The notes: generated by a model from the sequence alone, not told the origin. Counted from the first letter of the stretch, positions 1 to 7,952 are shown. The stretch: DNA of 64,000 nucleotides from Pedobacter psychroterrae (GCF_004331695.1 NZ_SJSL01000002.1:186001-250000); one strand, 5' to 3'. Made by a program: numbers and translations.

Positions 1-391
1 AATGGGCGTGGATACCCCAGTTGCTGTAGGCCCTTTTACCTATTTTGTATTTACCCAATGAGGTACAGTTGCTTTTTACTTTATTACTGAAAAAGACCTT
101 AAAAGCAGTGCTGCCACCTCCGCTGCCATGTGCGCATAGTCCTTTAATAATCGTCTTTTTCTTTTTAAAATCGTAGACAAACAGGCGGTTTTTGCCCGAG
201 GGTATCCCCATATCTATCAGGATGCAATAAGAGGTGTTCATTTTATGCGCTTTGCTATAGGCGAGTGCTTCATCAGCTCTGCTTTCAATAGAACGAACGA
301 CTGAGTGGGAAGTAGACATTGCTCGTTCAAGTCCCGGAACAAGGAAATAGAATACGATGGGAAGTAAGAGTTGATAATTTAGAAATGCCAT
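1..391 (-). CDS. Murein L,D-transpeptidase catalytic-domain family protein (3' end outside window)
   Basis: This is a partial gene read on the minus strand from an ATG at 389-391 to the left edge, about 130 codons without a stop. It begins with a short hydrophobic segment (MAFLNYQLLLPIVFYFL) that could be a signal or membrane anchor. After it comes a region typical of the YkuD-like L,D-transpeptidase family of Bacteroidota and Proteobacteria: a segment reading CILIDMGIPSGKNRLFVYDF, then GLCAHGSGGGST, then YSNWGIHAH at the edge. Family members are predicted to act on peptidoglycan peptide cross-links in the periplasm. The catalytic Cys motif would lie beyond the window, so activity cannot be judged. 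The gene faces away from the next L,D-transpeptidase gene, and only about 55 bp separate the two starts. Confidence 0.8.
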   Translation of the reverse strand, partial: MAFLNYQLLLPIVFYFLVPGLERAMSTSHSVVRSIESRADEALAYSKAHKMNTSYCILIDMGIPSGKNRLFVYDFKKKKTIIKGLCAHGSGGGSTAFKVFFSNKVKSNCTSLGKYKIGKRAYSNWGIHAH

Positions 392-422
392 GTTCTAATA
401 TAGCGAATTCTAAAATAAGGGT

Positions 423-430
423 TACCTTTG
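423..430 (+). promoter_or_regulatory. Bacteroidota -7 promoter box (TACCTTTG)
   Basis: TACCTTTG matches the Bacteroidota -7 consensus TAnnTTTG. It lies 16 bases before the TTG start at 447, giving a very short leader. No clear -33 element is seen. It supports the chosen TTG start of the downstream L,D-transpeptidase gene. Confidence 0.55.
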
Positions 431-446
431 CAACAAACTTATTGGT

Positions 447-2159
447 TTGAAAAAAACGCTGTTGCTTATTGGCCTGTTCGTGGCTGTGCTTTCCTCCTGC
501 AAGTGGTTTCAGGAACCTCCGCCTGTGGGACTGATGCTGTCAAAGCATTTTAACAATAAGCTATACAAGAAATTTGATACGGCAGCGTATAATGTGGTAG
601 TCAGGAGGCACCTGGATTCTATTGGCAAGCAGTTGTTAAATCCGAAAACTTTGAAGGCTTACTATTATTCTAAAGACTTTGAGCCAATGCTGGTGATCAA
701 ATACTTTGATAATGGAGGATTGGATACGCTGAAAGCATACATTGAGAAGGCTGAGCTTCATGGATTTAGTAAAGATAACTTTAGATATGAGCAGTTAAGC
801 AAAGTGTTGGCTCTGCTGGATTCCGGTAAGTTTAAAAACATAGAGGAAGTGTATCCTGTGATAGCAGATCTGGAATTGAACACTGCGGAGGCACTGGTGA
901 AGTACCACAACTTCGTTTACTATGGTGTTGTAAATCCGCGCAAAATATTAAGTAAATACAATATACCGGTGAAGCGGCCGGATAGTTTGTCGATCATTAA
1001 AGTATTGGCTACGGAGAACATGGTTCAGTTGCTGAGGGACATCCAGCCGGCTTCTGCGGATTATAAAATGTTTCAGAAGGAGCTGAAAAGTTATCTTGAT
1101 ACCATTTCGCGCGGAGAGCGGATGAAAAGGGCTGGGATAGCAAAGGCACAAAAAACCGGAACTGCGGGTGCAAGCAATAGTGCAAGCTGGTTGGTTGCCA
1201 TCGAAGGCGACAGTACTTTACCTGCGGGTGATAATAAGTTAGCCGGGGCAGGGAATAGGTTGAAGACCATTCTGGTAAGTATGGAGCGGTTGAGGTGGAA
1301 ATTGCCGGAAAAGGGCGCTGAATACATACAGGTAAATATTCCTGATTTTACGCTGACCTGGTTTGATGGTAAAGACACCGTGTCGTACATGAAAGTATGT
1401 GTGGGCGGCAAGCGTGAGGAAGGATTTGAAGAGAAGGTAAAGTTGTATCTGCAGACTGGAAAACTGGAAGATAAGCCTAAAAACCACCAGACACCTATGT
1501 TGTTTGGTAAGCTCAATTCGATACAGGTCAATCCGATCTGGAACATCCCTGTGAGTATTGCGAGGAGCGAGATCTACTATCTGGCGCTCAAAGACAGGTA
1601 TTATTTATCAAATAATAATATTCAGGTGTATTATAAAGACAGGTTGATAAGGGATCCTGATACAATACAATGGCGTAAGTATAAGCGGGAAAAGCTTCCG
1701 TTTAAATTTAAACAAGGCTCGGGGAGTGGAAATGCGCTGGGTAAGTTTAAGTTCGTTTACGATGCCAGCTCAACTATCTATCTGCACGATACGAATAATA
1801 AAACTGCGTTTAAGCTGGCAGACCGGGCCATCAGTCATGGTTGTGTGCGGGTAGAGCGGCCATTGGAGTTTGCTGAGAAGCTGGTGAAAGATAAATACCA
1901 GTACGATCAGTTGAGGATGGAGGTAAACCTGCCACCTCTCGATACTACCCGGATGGAGTTTTATAAAAGAAAGCTGGCTAAAAAAGCGGATACAGTTAAT
2001 TTATTTAAACTTAAGCCTTCGTGGTTTGGGGTGAAGCAGCCGGTGCCGCTGATCCTTAACTACATTACAGCCTGGGCTGATCATGGAAAAATACAGTACC
2101 GGCCTGATGTGTACGGACACGACGAGGCTGTGTGGGCTGTGATAAGGAAATTTATGTAG
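447..2159 (+). CDS. L,D-transpeptidase family lipoprotein (YcbB/LdtD-like)
   Basis: The protein is predicted to form 3-3 peptidoglycan cross-links or attach proteins to peptidoglycan in the periplasm. The 570-aa product starts with a lipoprotein signal (MKKTLLLIGLFVAVLSSC, lipobox LSSC, Cys18). Residues about 40-200 form the scaffold region seen in YcbB-type enzymes. The YkuD catalytic domain follows from about residue 290, with GKLNSIQVNPIWNIPVSIA and the active-site motif SHGCVRVERP, whose nucleophile is Cys466. Length fits the YcbB group (about 550-600 aa). The start codon is TTG at 447, chosen because it directly precedes the KKTLLL signal and follows a -7 promoter box at 423. The gene stands alone. 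Only short tandem repeats separate it from the next gene. Confidence 0.9.
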   Translation: MKKTLLLIGLFVAVLSSCKWFQEPPPVGLMLSKHFNNKLYKKFDTAAYNVVVRRHLDSIGKQLLNPKTLKAYYYSKDFEPMLVIKYFDNGGLDTLKAYIEKAELHGFSKDNFRYEQLSKVLALLDSGKFKNIEEVYPVIADLELNTAEALVKYHNFVYYGVVNPRKILSKYNIPVKRPDSLSIIKVLATENMVQLLRDIQPASADYKMFQKELKSYLDTISRGERMKRAGIAKAQKTGTAGASNSASWLVAIEGDSTLPAGDNKLAGAGNRLKTILVSMERLRWKLPEKGAEYIQVNIPDFTLTWFDGKDTVSYMKVCVGGKREEGFEEKVKLYLQTGKLEDKPKNHQTPMLFGKLNSIQVNPIWNIPVSIARSEIYYLALKDRYYLSNNNIQVYYKDRLIRDPDTIQWRKYKREKLPFKFKQGSGSGNALGKFKFVYDASSTIYLHDTNNKTAFKLADRAISHGCVRVERPLEFAEKLVKDKYQYDQLRMEVNLPPLDTTRMEFYKRKLAKKADTVNLFKLKPSWFGVKQPVPLILNYITAWADHGKIQYRPDVYGHDEAVWAVIRKFM

Positions 2160-2178
2160 GAACTATGAAGTCAAAACT

Positions 2179-2238
2179 GATATGAGAAGTGATCCTGCCA
2201 ATATGAGAAATCATCCTGCCGATATGAGATATTATGAT
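2179..2238. repeat. Imperfect 21-bp tandem repeat, about three copies
   Basis: Copies run 2179-2199, 2200-2220 and a degraded third at 2221-2238. The shared core is TATGAGAAnTnATCCTGCC. The period is exactly 21 bp, two helical turns. The array fills the space between the L,D-transpeptidase stop and the promoter of the BatA/VWA gene, so it may be an operator array or simply a minisatellite. Confidence 0.7.
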
Positions 2239-2246
2239 AAAAGTGC

Positions 2247-2254
2247 TAACTTTG
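2247..2254 (+). promoter_or_regulatory. Bacteroidota -7 promoter box (TAACTTTG), near-leaderless transcript
   Basis: TAACTTTG matches TAnnTTTG. The ATG of the BatA/VWA gene is at 2262, only 7 bases after the box, so transcription should begin at or within a few bases of the start codon. No Shine-Dalgarno-like sequence is visible, as is common in Bacteroidota. Confidence 0.6.
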
Positions 2255-2261
2255 TTTTTTA

Positions 2262-4325
2262 ATGAATTTCCTATATCCAGGTTTTCTTTTTGCGCTGCTG
2301 GCAATAGCCATTCCTATTGTAATCCATTTATTCAATTTCCGGAGATTTAAGAAGATTTACTTCAGTAATGTCCAGTTTCTGAAAGAAGCAAAAGAGCAAA
2401 ATTCATCCAGAGAAAAGCTTAAGAATTTATTGATCCTTGCCTGCCGTATACTGGCCGTAACGTTTTTGGTGCTCGCTTTTGCACGTCCGTTTATTCCTTC
2501 CGAAACTGCAGCCAATCCTTCTGCTACAAATGTGGTGAGTGTGTATATCGACAACTCCTACAGCATGGAAACGGTAAACAAAGAGGGTAGTTTGCTGGAC
2601 GAGGCCAGGCGTAAGGCCAAAGAGCTGGTGCAGGGTTATGGATTGAATGATCAGTTCAGGCTGGTCACCAATGACTTTGAAGGCAGGCACCAGCGATTGC
2701 TGAACAAAGAAGAATTTATACAATTGCTGGACGAGATTAAGATATCGCCGGTGAGCAGAACCTTGCAGCAGGTGATCAACAGGCAACAGTCTGGCACTGC
2801 GGGCAATAAGAACCAGATCAGCTATCTGATCTCCGACTTTCAAAAAGGATTTACAGGCAGTGCAAATATCAAGACACAGCCTGACGTCAGGTATACCTTC
2901 ATTAAGCTGAATGCCAATACGCTGCCAAATATCTCGGTAGACAGCATATGGAGCTTATCGCCGATCCACCGTCCCGGAGGAGATGAAAAGCTTGTCGTAA
3001 GGTTGAGGAATTATGGCGGGGAAGATGCCACCGGAATACCGCTGAAGCTGCGCATCAACGATCAGCAAAAGGCCATTAGCAATATTAGTGTAAAGGCCGG
3101 TAAGGCGGTAAACGACACCTTGTCTTTTAGTGGTTTGCAGTTGCCATCGGGTGCTGCAAGCGGATGGAAGAAGGGAGTGGTGACGATCAAAGATTTTCCG
3201 CTCACATTTGATGATGAACTGAATTTTACTTTTAAGGTAAGCAATGAGCTCAGGGTGCTGAACATTGCGGGCAGCAGCTCAGATAGGTTTATAAAAGCAT
3301 TGTATGCTTCAGATAAATATTTCAGGCTGACAGAAATGTCTGAGTCGAACATCAACTATACGGCATTGGCTGATTATAGCCTGATCGTATTGAGTGATTT
3401 GAAGCAACCATCCAGCGGACTGGCCCAGCAACTAAAAGCCTATGTGCAAAACGGGGGCTCGGTGGTTTTGTTTCCTGACCTGAGCATTGCTCCGCAAGTA
3501 TATTCTTCCTTTTTGACGGCCTTATCATTGCCTGCTGTACAACAATTGAACTTTGGGGTACCGGTATCGAGTAACATCGACCTGAAAAACCCGCTGTTTA
3601 AAGATGTGTTTGATCAGGTGCCTAAAAACATGGACCTGCCGGTGGTGAACAGTTATTTTGGTTATGTCGGCCGAAACTCGAGTTCGATGACGCCTATTAT
3701 CACCTTGCCGCTGAACAGGTTTCTTTTTGCAGGCTTTGACATCGGACAGGGTAAGGTATATTTAAGTGCGACCTCGCTGGACATTAAAGACAGCAACCTG
3801 CCGAGGCATATGGTGTTCGTGCCGTTGATGTACAAGATCGCTTTTGCGAGTGCCAAAGAACAGCCGCTGTATTATACACTGGGTGCAGACAACATGTTGG
3901 AAGCAGAAAAGATCAGCCTGTTGGCCAACCAGTCGCTGAAACTGGTGTCGGCAGATGCGGAGATCATTCCGGAACTGCGGCAAACTCCAGGCAAGACTTT
4001 GCTCTATGTAGCCGACCAGGTGAAAAAGGCCGGGTTTTATGCACTGAAACGCGGAGACTCTCTACTGGCGCAGGTAGCGTTTAACGACCACAGGATGGAG
4101 TCGGACATGCACTACACCACAGAAAAAGAACTAAAGGATTTATTTGGCGGGCAGCAGGTTGCGGTTTACAGCGCTAAGAAAGACGCCCTGTCATTAAACA
4201 TCGCGATAAAAAATAACAGTATAGAATTGTGGAAACTTTGTATAATTTTAACTGTTGTTTTTTTACTCGCTGAAATACTATTGATCAGATTTTTTAATCA
4301 TACAAAAAGCAAACAAAAAGCATGA
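2262..4325 (+). CDS. BatA-domain and von Willebrand factor A-domain membrane protein
   Basis: This is a 687-aa inner-membrane protein. It opens with the BatA-type N-terminal module of aerotolerance-related proteins (MNFLYPGFLFALLAIAIPIVIHLFNFRRFKK) and a second membrane segment at about residues 56-77. A VWA-like domain follows with an intact MIDAS motif DNSYS (D97, S99, S101). A long periplasmic region of beta-rich and Rossmann-like character comes next, and a final membrane segment lies near the C-terminus (LCIILTVVFLLAEILLI). Bat proteins are linked to envelope stress and aerotolerance in Bacteroides, but the molecular role of this long form is unknown. It overlaps the downstream dihydroorotase-like gene by 4 bases (ATGA), so the two are probably translationally coupled. 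It is preceded by a strong -7 box. Confidence 0.85.
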   Translation: MNFLYPGFLFALLAIAIPIVIHLFNFRRFKKIYFSNVQFLKEAKEQNSSREKLKNLLILACRILAVTFLVLAFARPFIPSETAANPSATNVVSVYIDNSYSMETVNKEGSLLDEARRKAKELVQGYGLNDQFRLVTNDFEGRHQRLLNKEEFIQLLDEIKISPVSRTLQQVINRQQSGTAGNKNQISYLISDFQKGFTGSANIKTQPDVRYTFIKLNANTLPNISVDSIWSLSPIHRPGGDEKLVVRLRNYGGEDATGIPLKLRINDQQKAISNISVKAGKAVNDTLSFSGLQLPSGAASGWKKGVVTIKDFPLTFDDELNFTFKVSNELRVLNIAGSSSDRFIKALYASDKYFRLTEMSESNINYTALADYSLIVLSDLKQPSSGLAQQLKAYVQNGGSVVLFPDLSIAPQVYSSFLTALSLPAVQQLNFGVPVSSNIDLKNPLFKDVFDQVPKNMDLPVVNSYFGYVGRNSSSMTPIITLPLNRFLFAGFDIGQGKVYLSATSLDIKDSNLPRHMVFVPLMYKIAFASAKEQPLYYTLGADNMLEAEKISLLANQSLKLVSADAEIIPELRQTPGKTLLYVADQVKKAGFYALKRGDSLLAQVAFNDHRMESDMHYTTEKELKDLFGGQQVAVYSAKKDALSLNIAIKNNSIELWKLCIILTVVFLLAEILLIRFFNHTKSKQKA

Positions 4326-5584
4326 ATCTTCTTATCAAAGGCATAACCATTGCCGACCCAAACAGTCCCTTCAATTCAAAGAAATGTGATGTGCGTGTAG
4401 AACAGGGAAAGATAACTGCCATAGGAAATGGCCTGTCTGAAAGTGATAAAGGCGAGGTTGTGGATGGTGCGGGCCTGGTTTTATCTCCGGGCTTCTTTGA
4501 TCTGAACTGTTCCATTGGTGATCCGGGTTATGAGACAAGAGAAGATATCAAGACGGCTACGGATGCTGCTAAGGCAGGTGGATTTACCGGATTGGCTGTT
4601 TTGCCGAATACCAGGCCAGTGGTTCATTCCAAAGGTGAGGTGGAGTATATACTGAACAGGGCTAAAGGCGGGCTGGTAGATGTACTTCCGGTGGGTGCGG
4701 TGAGCAGGGATCTGGAAGGGAAGGAGTTGGCCGAGCTATATGATATGCGACTGGCAGGTGCAGCGGCATTTTCAGATGGGGATAAGGTGATTGCTGATGA
4801 TGGCTTTATGAGCCGGGCGCTGCAGTATGTAAAAGGTTTTGATGGCTTGCTGATGGTATATCCTGAAAGCAAGTCTATCGCCGGTAAATCGCAGATCAAT
4901 GAAAGCGGCACAAGTGTGCTGTTGGGCATGAAAGGATTGCCGGCACTGGCAGAAGAGATGCACATCAGCAGGGATATATTTTTGGCCACTTACCATGATG
5001 CTCCAGTACACATCAGTACCATATCTACCAGCGGATCGGTAGCGCTGATTAAAAAAGCAAAGAAAGATGGGGTGAAGATCAGTTGCGATGTGGCGGCACA
5101 TCACCTGGTATTTACCGAAGAGCTGCTGAATGATTTTGATAGCAATTATAAAGTAAAGCCGCCTTTGCGCGCGTCGTCGGATATCAAGGCTTTGATGGGC
5201 GGACTGAAAGACGGGACGATTGATGCGGTAGTATCTCAGCACCGTCCGCATGAAATAGAATTTAAGGACGTAGAGTTTGAGATTGCTGCTTATGGGATCA
5301 TCGCACTGCAGACTGTGCTGCCATTGCTGCTGCAGGCAGGACTGGATGCCCAGCAGATTGCAGAGAAACTGGCCATAAACCCACGCAAGCTGCTTGGACT
5401 TGAAGTTCCGGTGATTGAAGAAGGGGCGGTGGCCAACTTTACGGTGTATGATCCTTCAGAAAAATGGGAGTACAACAGGGCCAGCAACTATTCAAAATCT
5501 GCTAATACTCCATTATTAAATAAAACCCTGACCGGCAAGGTACGGTTGGTATATAACAACAAACAATTACAAGCATATGGATAA
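4322..5584 (+). CDS. Dihydroorotase-like protein, probably catalytically inactive
   Basis: The 420-aa product has the class I dihydroorotase/amidohydrolase fold. It includes the N-terminal beta sandwich (MNLLIKGITIADP), PNTRPVVHSKGEVEYI, HISTISTSGSV and CDVAAHHLVFTEELL. However, the metal-binding HxHxREPG motif reads NCSIGDPG (N62, S64, with Gly66 replacing the substrate-binding Arg). The usual His of the AHCED region is Tyr180, and the catalytic Asp of the ATDHAPH motif is Gln306 (VSQHRPH). The His in HISTIST is retained. Loss of most metal ligands argues for a PyrC'-like pseudoenzyme with a structural or regulatory role, as known for PyrC' partners of aspartate transcarbamoylase in some bacteria. 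Such an assignment here is inference. No pyrB lies nearby. It overlaps both neighbours (4 bases upstream, 8 bases downstream). Confidence 0.85.
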   Translation: MNLLIKGITIADPNSPFNSKKCDVRVEQGKITAIGNGLSESDKGEVVDGAGLVLSPGFFDLNCSIGDPGYETREDIKTATDAAKAGGFTGLAVLPNTRPVVHSKGEVEYILNRAKGGLVDVLPVGAVSRDLEGKELAELYDMRLAGAAAFSDGDKVIADDGFMSRALQYVKGFDGLLMVYPESKSIAGKSQINESGTSVLLGMKGLPALAEEMHISRDIFLATYHDAPVHISTISTSGSVALIKKAKKDGVKISCDVAAHHLVFTEELLNDFDSNYKVKPPLRASSDIKALMGGLKDGTIDAVVSQHRPHEIEFKDVEFEIAAYGIIALQTVLPLLLQAGLDAQQIAEKLAINPRKLLGLEVPVIEEGAVANFTVYDPSEKWEYNRASNYSKSANTPLLNKTLTGKVRLVYNNKQLQAYG

Positions 5585-6254
5585 TCATGTTAAAGTTGCG
5601 CTGATCGCGTCGTTAGATAAGTTTGCTGAGGTTTCTGGAAATGATTCAGTAAAACTGGAAGAGGATTTAGTAGAGGTATTTAGCAAAGACCTGGGTTTTT
5701 TAGAGAAAGTAGCTGAATTTGATGAGGTGTTTGATGAGCGTCCCGCTTTTGAAGAGCTTAGAGAAGTATTCTTTGACCTGCTGATGATCAATTTCTTTGC
5801 GAATGATGTGCAGAAGCTGGAAGAGGATTATTTGGATTCTGAAGAATGGTCTGACATAGAAGAAGATACAATAGACCGTGGTACCGAATTGCTTAATTTG
5901 TTGCTCTACATCAATGAGTGCCATGATGAAGACATCAAGCCTGAACTGGGCGACTTCTTAAAAGAGTTTTTGCTGGTAGAGGAGGATGAGTTTCAGGATG
6001 AGTTCCATATTTATGAAGACCTGATCAGTAACCAGCAACTGGTAGAGAGCAGTGTGGAAGATATCTGCAGTCACGCGGGTATGATCGACCTAAGTGAGGA
6101 AATGGAAGAGCTGTTTGTGCCGTTTATGGTGTTCTTTCATGAGCCTGCTGCGACTGTGCAGATTGTTAAGGAACTGGATGAATTTAGTGCAAATAAAGAG
6201 TTTGATATTGCAGTTTACACGTTAATTGCTAATTTTAATAATAAATTAAACTAA
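5577..6254 (+). CDS. Acidic protein of unknown function
   Basis: I do not recognise this 225-aa protein. It is soluble, with no signal peptide or membrane segment, strikingly rich in Asp and Glu and poor in basic residues. It appears largely helical, with repeated patterns such as KLEEDLVEVF, KLEEDYLDSEEW and EEDEFQDEFHIYEDL spaced through the chain. The start overlaps the end of the dihydroorotase-like gene by 8 bases, and DUF4199 follows after 11 bases, so it sits inside an operon and is probably translated by coupling. The tight overlap suggests a function tied to the pseudo-dihydroorotase, but nothing in the sequence names it. Confidence 0.8.
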   Translation: MDNHVKVALIASLDKFAEVSGNDSVKLEEDLVEVFSKDLGFLEKVAEFDEVFDERPAFEELREVFFDLLMINFFANDVQKLEEDYLDSEEWSDIEEDTIDRGTELLNLLLYINECHDEDIKPELGDFLKEFLLVEEDEFQDEFHIYEDLISNQQLVESSVEDICSHAGMIDLSEEMEELFVPFMVFFHEPAATVQIVKELDEFSANKEFDIAVYTLIANFNNKLN

Positions 6255-6265
6255 AACAAACTATT

Positions 6266-6829
6266 ATGGAAGAAAAACAAAGACTAATTAACAGCTTATC
6301 GCTAAAAAATGGATTAATCATTGGAGCGATTAGTGTTGTACTCTCATTGGTGATGTACTTTATAGACCCACTAATGGCATTTACCAATTGGTGGGTGGGT
6401 TTAATATTGATTGTTGTATTTCTGGCTCTGCTTGTCTATGCCGGTCAAAGCATACGGAAAGAAGTAGGTGGTTTCTGGACATTTGGTGAGGCTTTCAAAT
6501 CATTTCTGATTATGGGCCTAATCATCACAGCCATCTCAACCGTTTATAATGTTATGCTTATGAAGGTGATAGATCCTGACCTGCCTGCACGTGCAGGTGC
6601 TGCAATAGATGAAAACACCAGAACAATGATGGCGAAATTCATTACTGACGAAGATCAATTGGAAGAGGCACTTGCCAAATCGGGATCTGGCCAATCTAAA
6701 TTGGAAATCACCGGGAAAAACCTGGTAACTGGCATTGGTGTATCGCTGGCTATTTACGGGGTGCTTGCACTAATACTGGCTGCGATTATGAAAAAGCCAG
6801 AGCCGATCTTTATTAAAACCGAAGAGTGA
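6266..6829 (+). CDS. DUF4199 membrane protein
   Basis: This is a 187-aa inner-membrane protein of the DUF4199 family, common in Bacteroidota and without known function. Membrane segments lie at about residues 15-33, 40-60, 77-96 and 150-172. A soluble loop at about 100-148 carries DPDLPARAGAAIDENTRTMMAKF. The family-typical stretch GGFWTFGEAFKSFLIMG is present. The gene is last in the run that begins at 2262. A hairpin with a T-rich tail follows at 6892. In related genomes, as I recall, DUF4199 genes often sit directly before the glycosyltransferase found here at 7953. The hydrolase gene and minisatellite would then be an insertion between them. Confidence 0.85.
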   Translation: MEEKQRLINSLSLKNGLIIGAISVVLSLVMYFIDPLMAFTNWWVGLILIVVFLALLVYAGQSIRKEVGGFWTFGEAFKSFLIMGLIITAISTVYNVMLMKVIDPDLPARAGAAIDENTRTMMAKFITDEDQLEEALAKSGSGQSKLEITGKNLVTGIGVSLAIYGVLALILAAIMKKPEPIFIKTEE

Positions 6830-6891
6830 AAAATGACCGTTCTCTTCGAAGGCTGCGCCAGCTAAGTTCCCTGCGGTCACAAACCTGACAA

Positions 6892-6918
6892 TGCCTTCTA
6901 AGAGAAGGTAATTTTTTA
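6892..6918 (+). terminator. Weak rho-independent terminator after DUF4199
   Basis: A short hairpin (CCTTCT / AGAAGG, stem 6 bp extended by a G-T and a T-A pair, loop AAG) is followed by TAATTTTTTAG. It lies about 60 bases after the DUF4199 stop. Confidence 0.45.
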
Positions 6919-6921
6919 GTA

Positions 6922-7011
6922 GCAGGGAGCAGATTGCAGGGAGGAGAGAATGTAGGGAGGAGAGATTGCAGGGAGTAGCGAAAGCAGGGAGCAGAGAATG
7001 CAGAAGGAGAC
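6922..7011. repeat. Purine-rich 16-bp minisatellite, about six units
   Basis: Units at 6922-6935, 6936-6951, 6952-6967, 6968-6983, 6984-6999 and 7000-7011 share the core GCAGGGAGnAGAGAAT. The strand is almost pure purine. It lies between the DUF4199 terminator and the bidirectional terminator, outside any gene. Confidence 0.75.
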
Positions 7012-7017
7012 AGAATA

Positions 7018-7055
7018 AAAAAAGGGCAGAATGTCGTTGCATTCTGCCCTTTTTT
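7018..7055. terminator. Bidirectional rho-independent terminator
   Basis: A perfect stem AGGGCAGAATG / CATTCTGCCCT with loop TCGTTG is flanked by A and T tracts on both sides, so it can work on both strands. It lies between the converging DUF4199 gene (plus) and DUF1080 gene (minus). Confidence 0.85.
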
Positions 7056-7069
7056 ATGCCGTCAGGTTT

Positions 7070-7843
7070 TTAAAGTTCCCTGATCCAGATGTTGCGGAAG
7101 CTTAATGGCTCGCTTGGATCGCCGTGCGATTGAAGCTTGATAGGCGATGGGCCGTGGGCATCTCTGTACGCTGCTTGGCCGATGTATTGGGTTGGGCCTT
7201 TTAATTCAAAGTTGTTCTGAACCAATACGCCGTTGAATAATACGGTAACACGGGCAGGGGTTTTTAGCATTTTGTCGTCATTAAAAGTCGGTGCAGTCCA
7301 GATGACATCGTAAGATTGCCATTCTCCCGGTTTGCGGGTAGGATTTGCAAGTGGCGCAGTCTGTTTGTAGATACTGGCAGACTGTCCGTTGGTGTAGGTA
7401 TCATTCTGGTAAGAATCCAGGATCTGCAATTCATAACCTGCGTCGCCCTTGCCGATAGAAGCAAGGAACAGACCGCTGTTTCCTCTGCCCTGACCTTTGC
7501 CGGTGATATTGGCAGGTACCTGCCATTCAATGTGCAATTGATAGTTGTTGAAAGACTGCTTGGTTTCAATGTTGCCGGTTTTTTTGTCGACGGTAAAAAC
7601 GCCATTCTTGACAGTCCATAGGGCAGGCTTAGACCTGTCGCCCGAACTCACCCACTGGCTCAGGTCTTTGCCGTCAAAAAGGATGGTAGCGTCTGAAGGT
7701 GGGGCAACGGTAACCTCTTTAGTTGCGACTACTTTGGGTACCGGAGTGTAAAACTCGGTATCTTCCGGTTTTTGGGCTTGTGCAGCCATATTAATTCCTC
7801 CTGCTATAAGAGAGGTAACAAAAAGTGTTTTAGTTAATTTCAT
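7070..7843 (-). CDS. DUF1080 (3-keto-disaccharide hydrolase) family secreted protein
   Basis: This is a secreted protein of about 257 aa with signal peptide MKLTKTLFVTSLIAGGINMAAQAQ. It is followed by the concanavalin-like fold of DUF1080: ILFDGKDLSQWVS, WTVKNGVFTV, YQLHIEWQVP, NSGLFL, YELQILDSYQND and a C-terminal GPIKLQSHGDPSEPLSFRNIWIREL-type end. The family is named 3-keto-disaccharide hydrolase and is common in Bacteroidota and Planctomycetes. The substrate here is unknown. The reading frame stays open for 10 codons upstream of 7843, but a minus-strand -7 box (TAAGTTTG at 7871-7878) puts the transcript start downstream of that extension, so MKLTK is taken as the start. The gene is monocistronic. 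It ends at a bidirectional terminator and diverges from the glycosyltransferase operon. Confidence 0.88.
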   Translation of the reverse strand: MKLTKTLFVTSLIAGGINMAAQAQKPEDTEFYTPVPKVVATKEVTVAPPSDATILFDGKDLSQWVSSGDRSKPALWTVKNGVFTVDKKTGNIETKQSFNNYQLHIEWQVPANITGKGQGRGNSGLFLASIGKGDAGYELQILDSYQNDTYTNGQSASIYKQTAPLANPTRKPGEWQSYDVIWTAPTFNDDKMLKTPARVTVLFNGVLVQNNFELKGPTQYIGQAAYRDAHGPSPIKLQSHGDPSEPLSFRNIWIREL

Positions 7844-7870
7844 TGTGATAATTTCGGTTAATAGTATATT

Positions 7871-7927
7871 CAAACTTAGATAAAAAATATGCTTCTTACC
7901 AATTATATAGAAATTTATCTAAGTTTG
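7871..7927. promoter_or_regulatory. Mirrored divergent promoter with perfect 14-bp inverted repeat
   Basis: CAAACTTAGATAAA at 7871-7884 and its exact reverse complement TTTATCTAAGTTTG at 7914-7927 flank a 29-base spacer. Each arm contains a TAAGTTTG -7 box pointing outward. The left arm drives the DUF1080 gene and the right arm the glycosyltransferase operon. The conserved TTTATC ahead of the box goes beyond the known consensus and may be a shared regulator site. Confidence 0.65.
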
Positions 7928-7952
7928 CATTCTTTAAGCGTTGTAATCATAC

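Noticed and set aside
1..2159. Two adjacent L,D-transpeptidase genes as a tandem duplication
   Set aside because: They are divergent and belong to different subfamilies (short catalytic-domain type and long YcbB type) with no sequence resemblance beyond the general function.
7844..7873. Ten-codon N-terminal extension of the DUF1080 protein
   Set aside because: It starts within the minus-strand promoter box at 7871-7878, upstream of the likely transcript start. The signal peptide begins at 7843.
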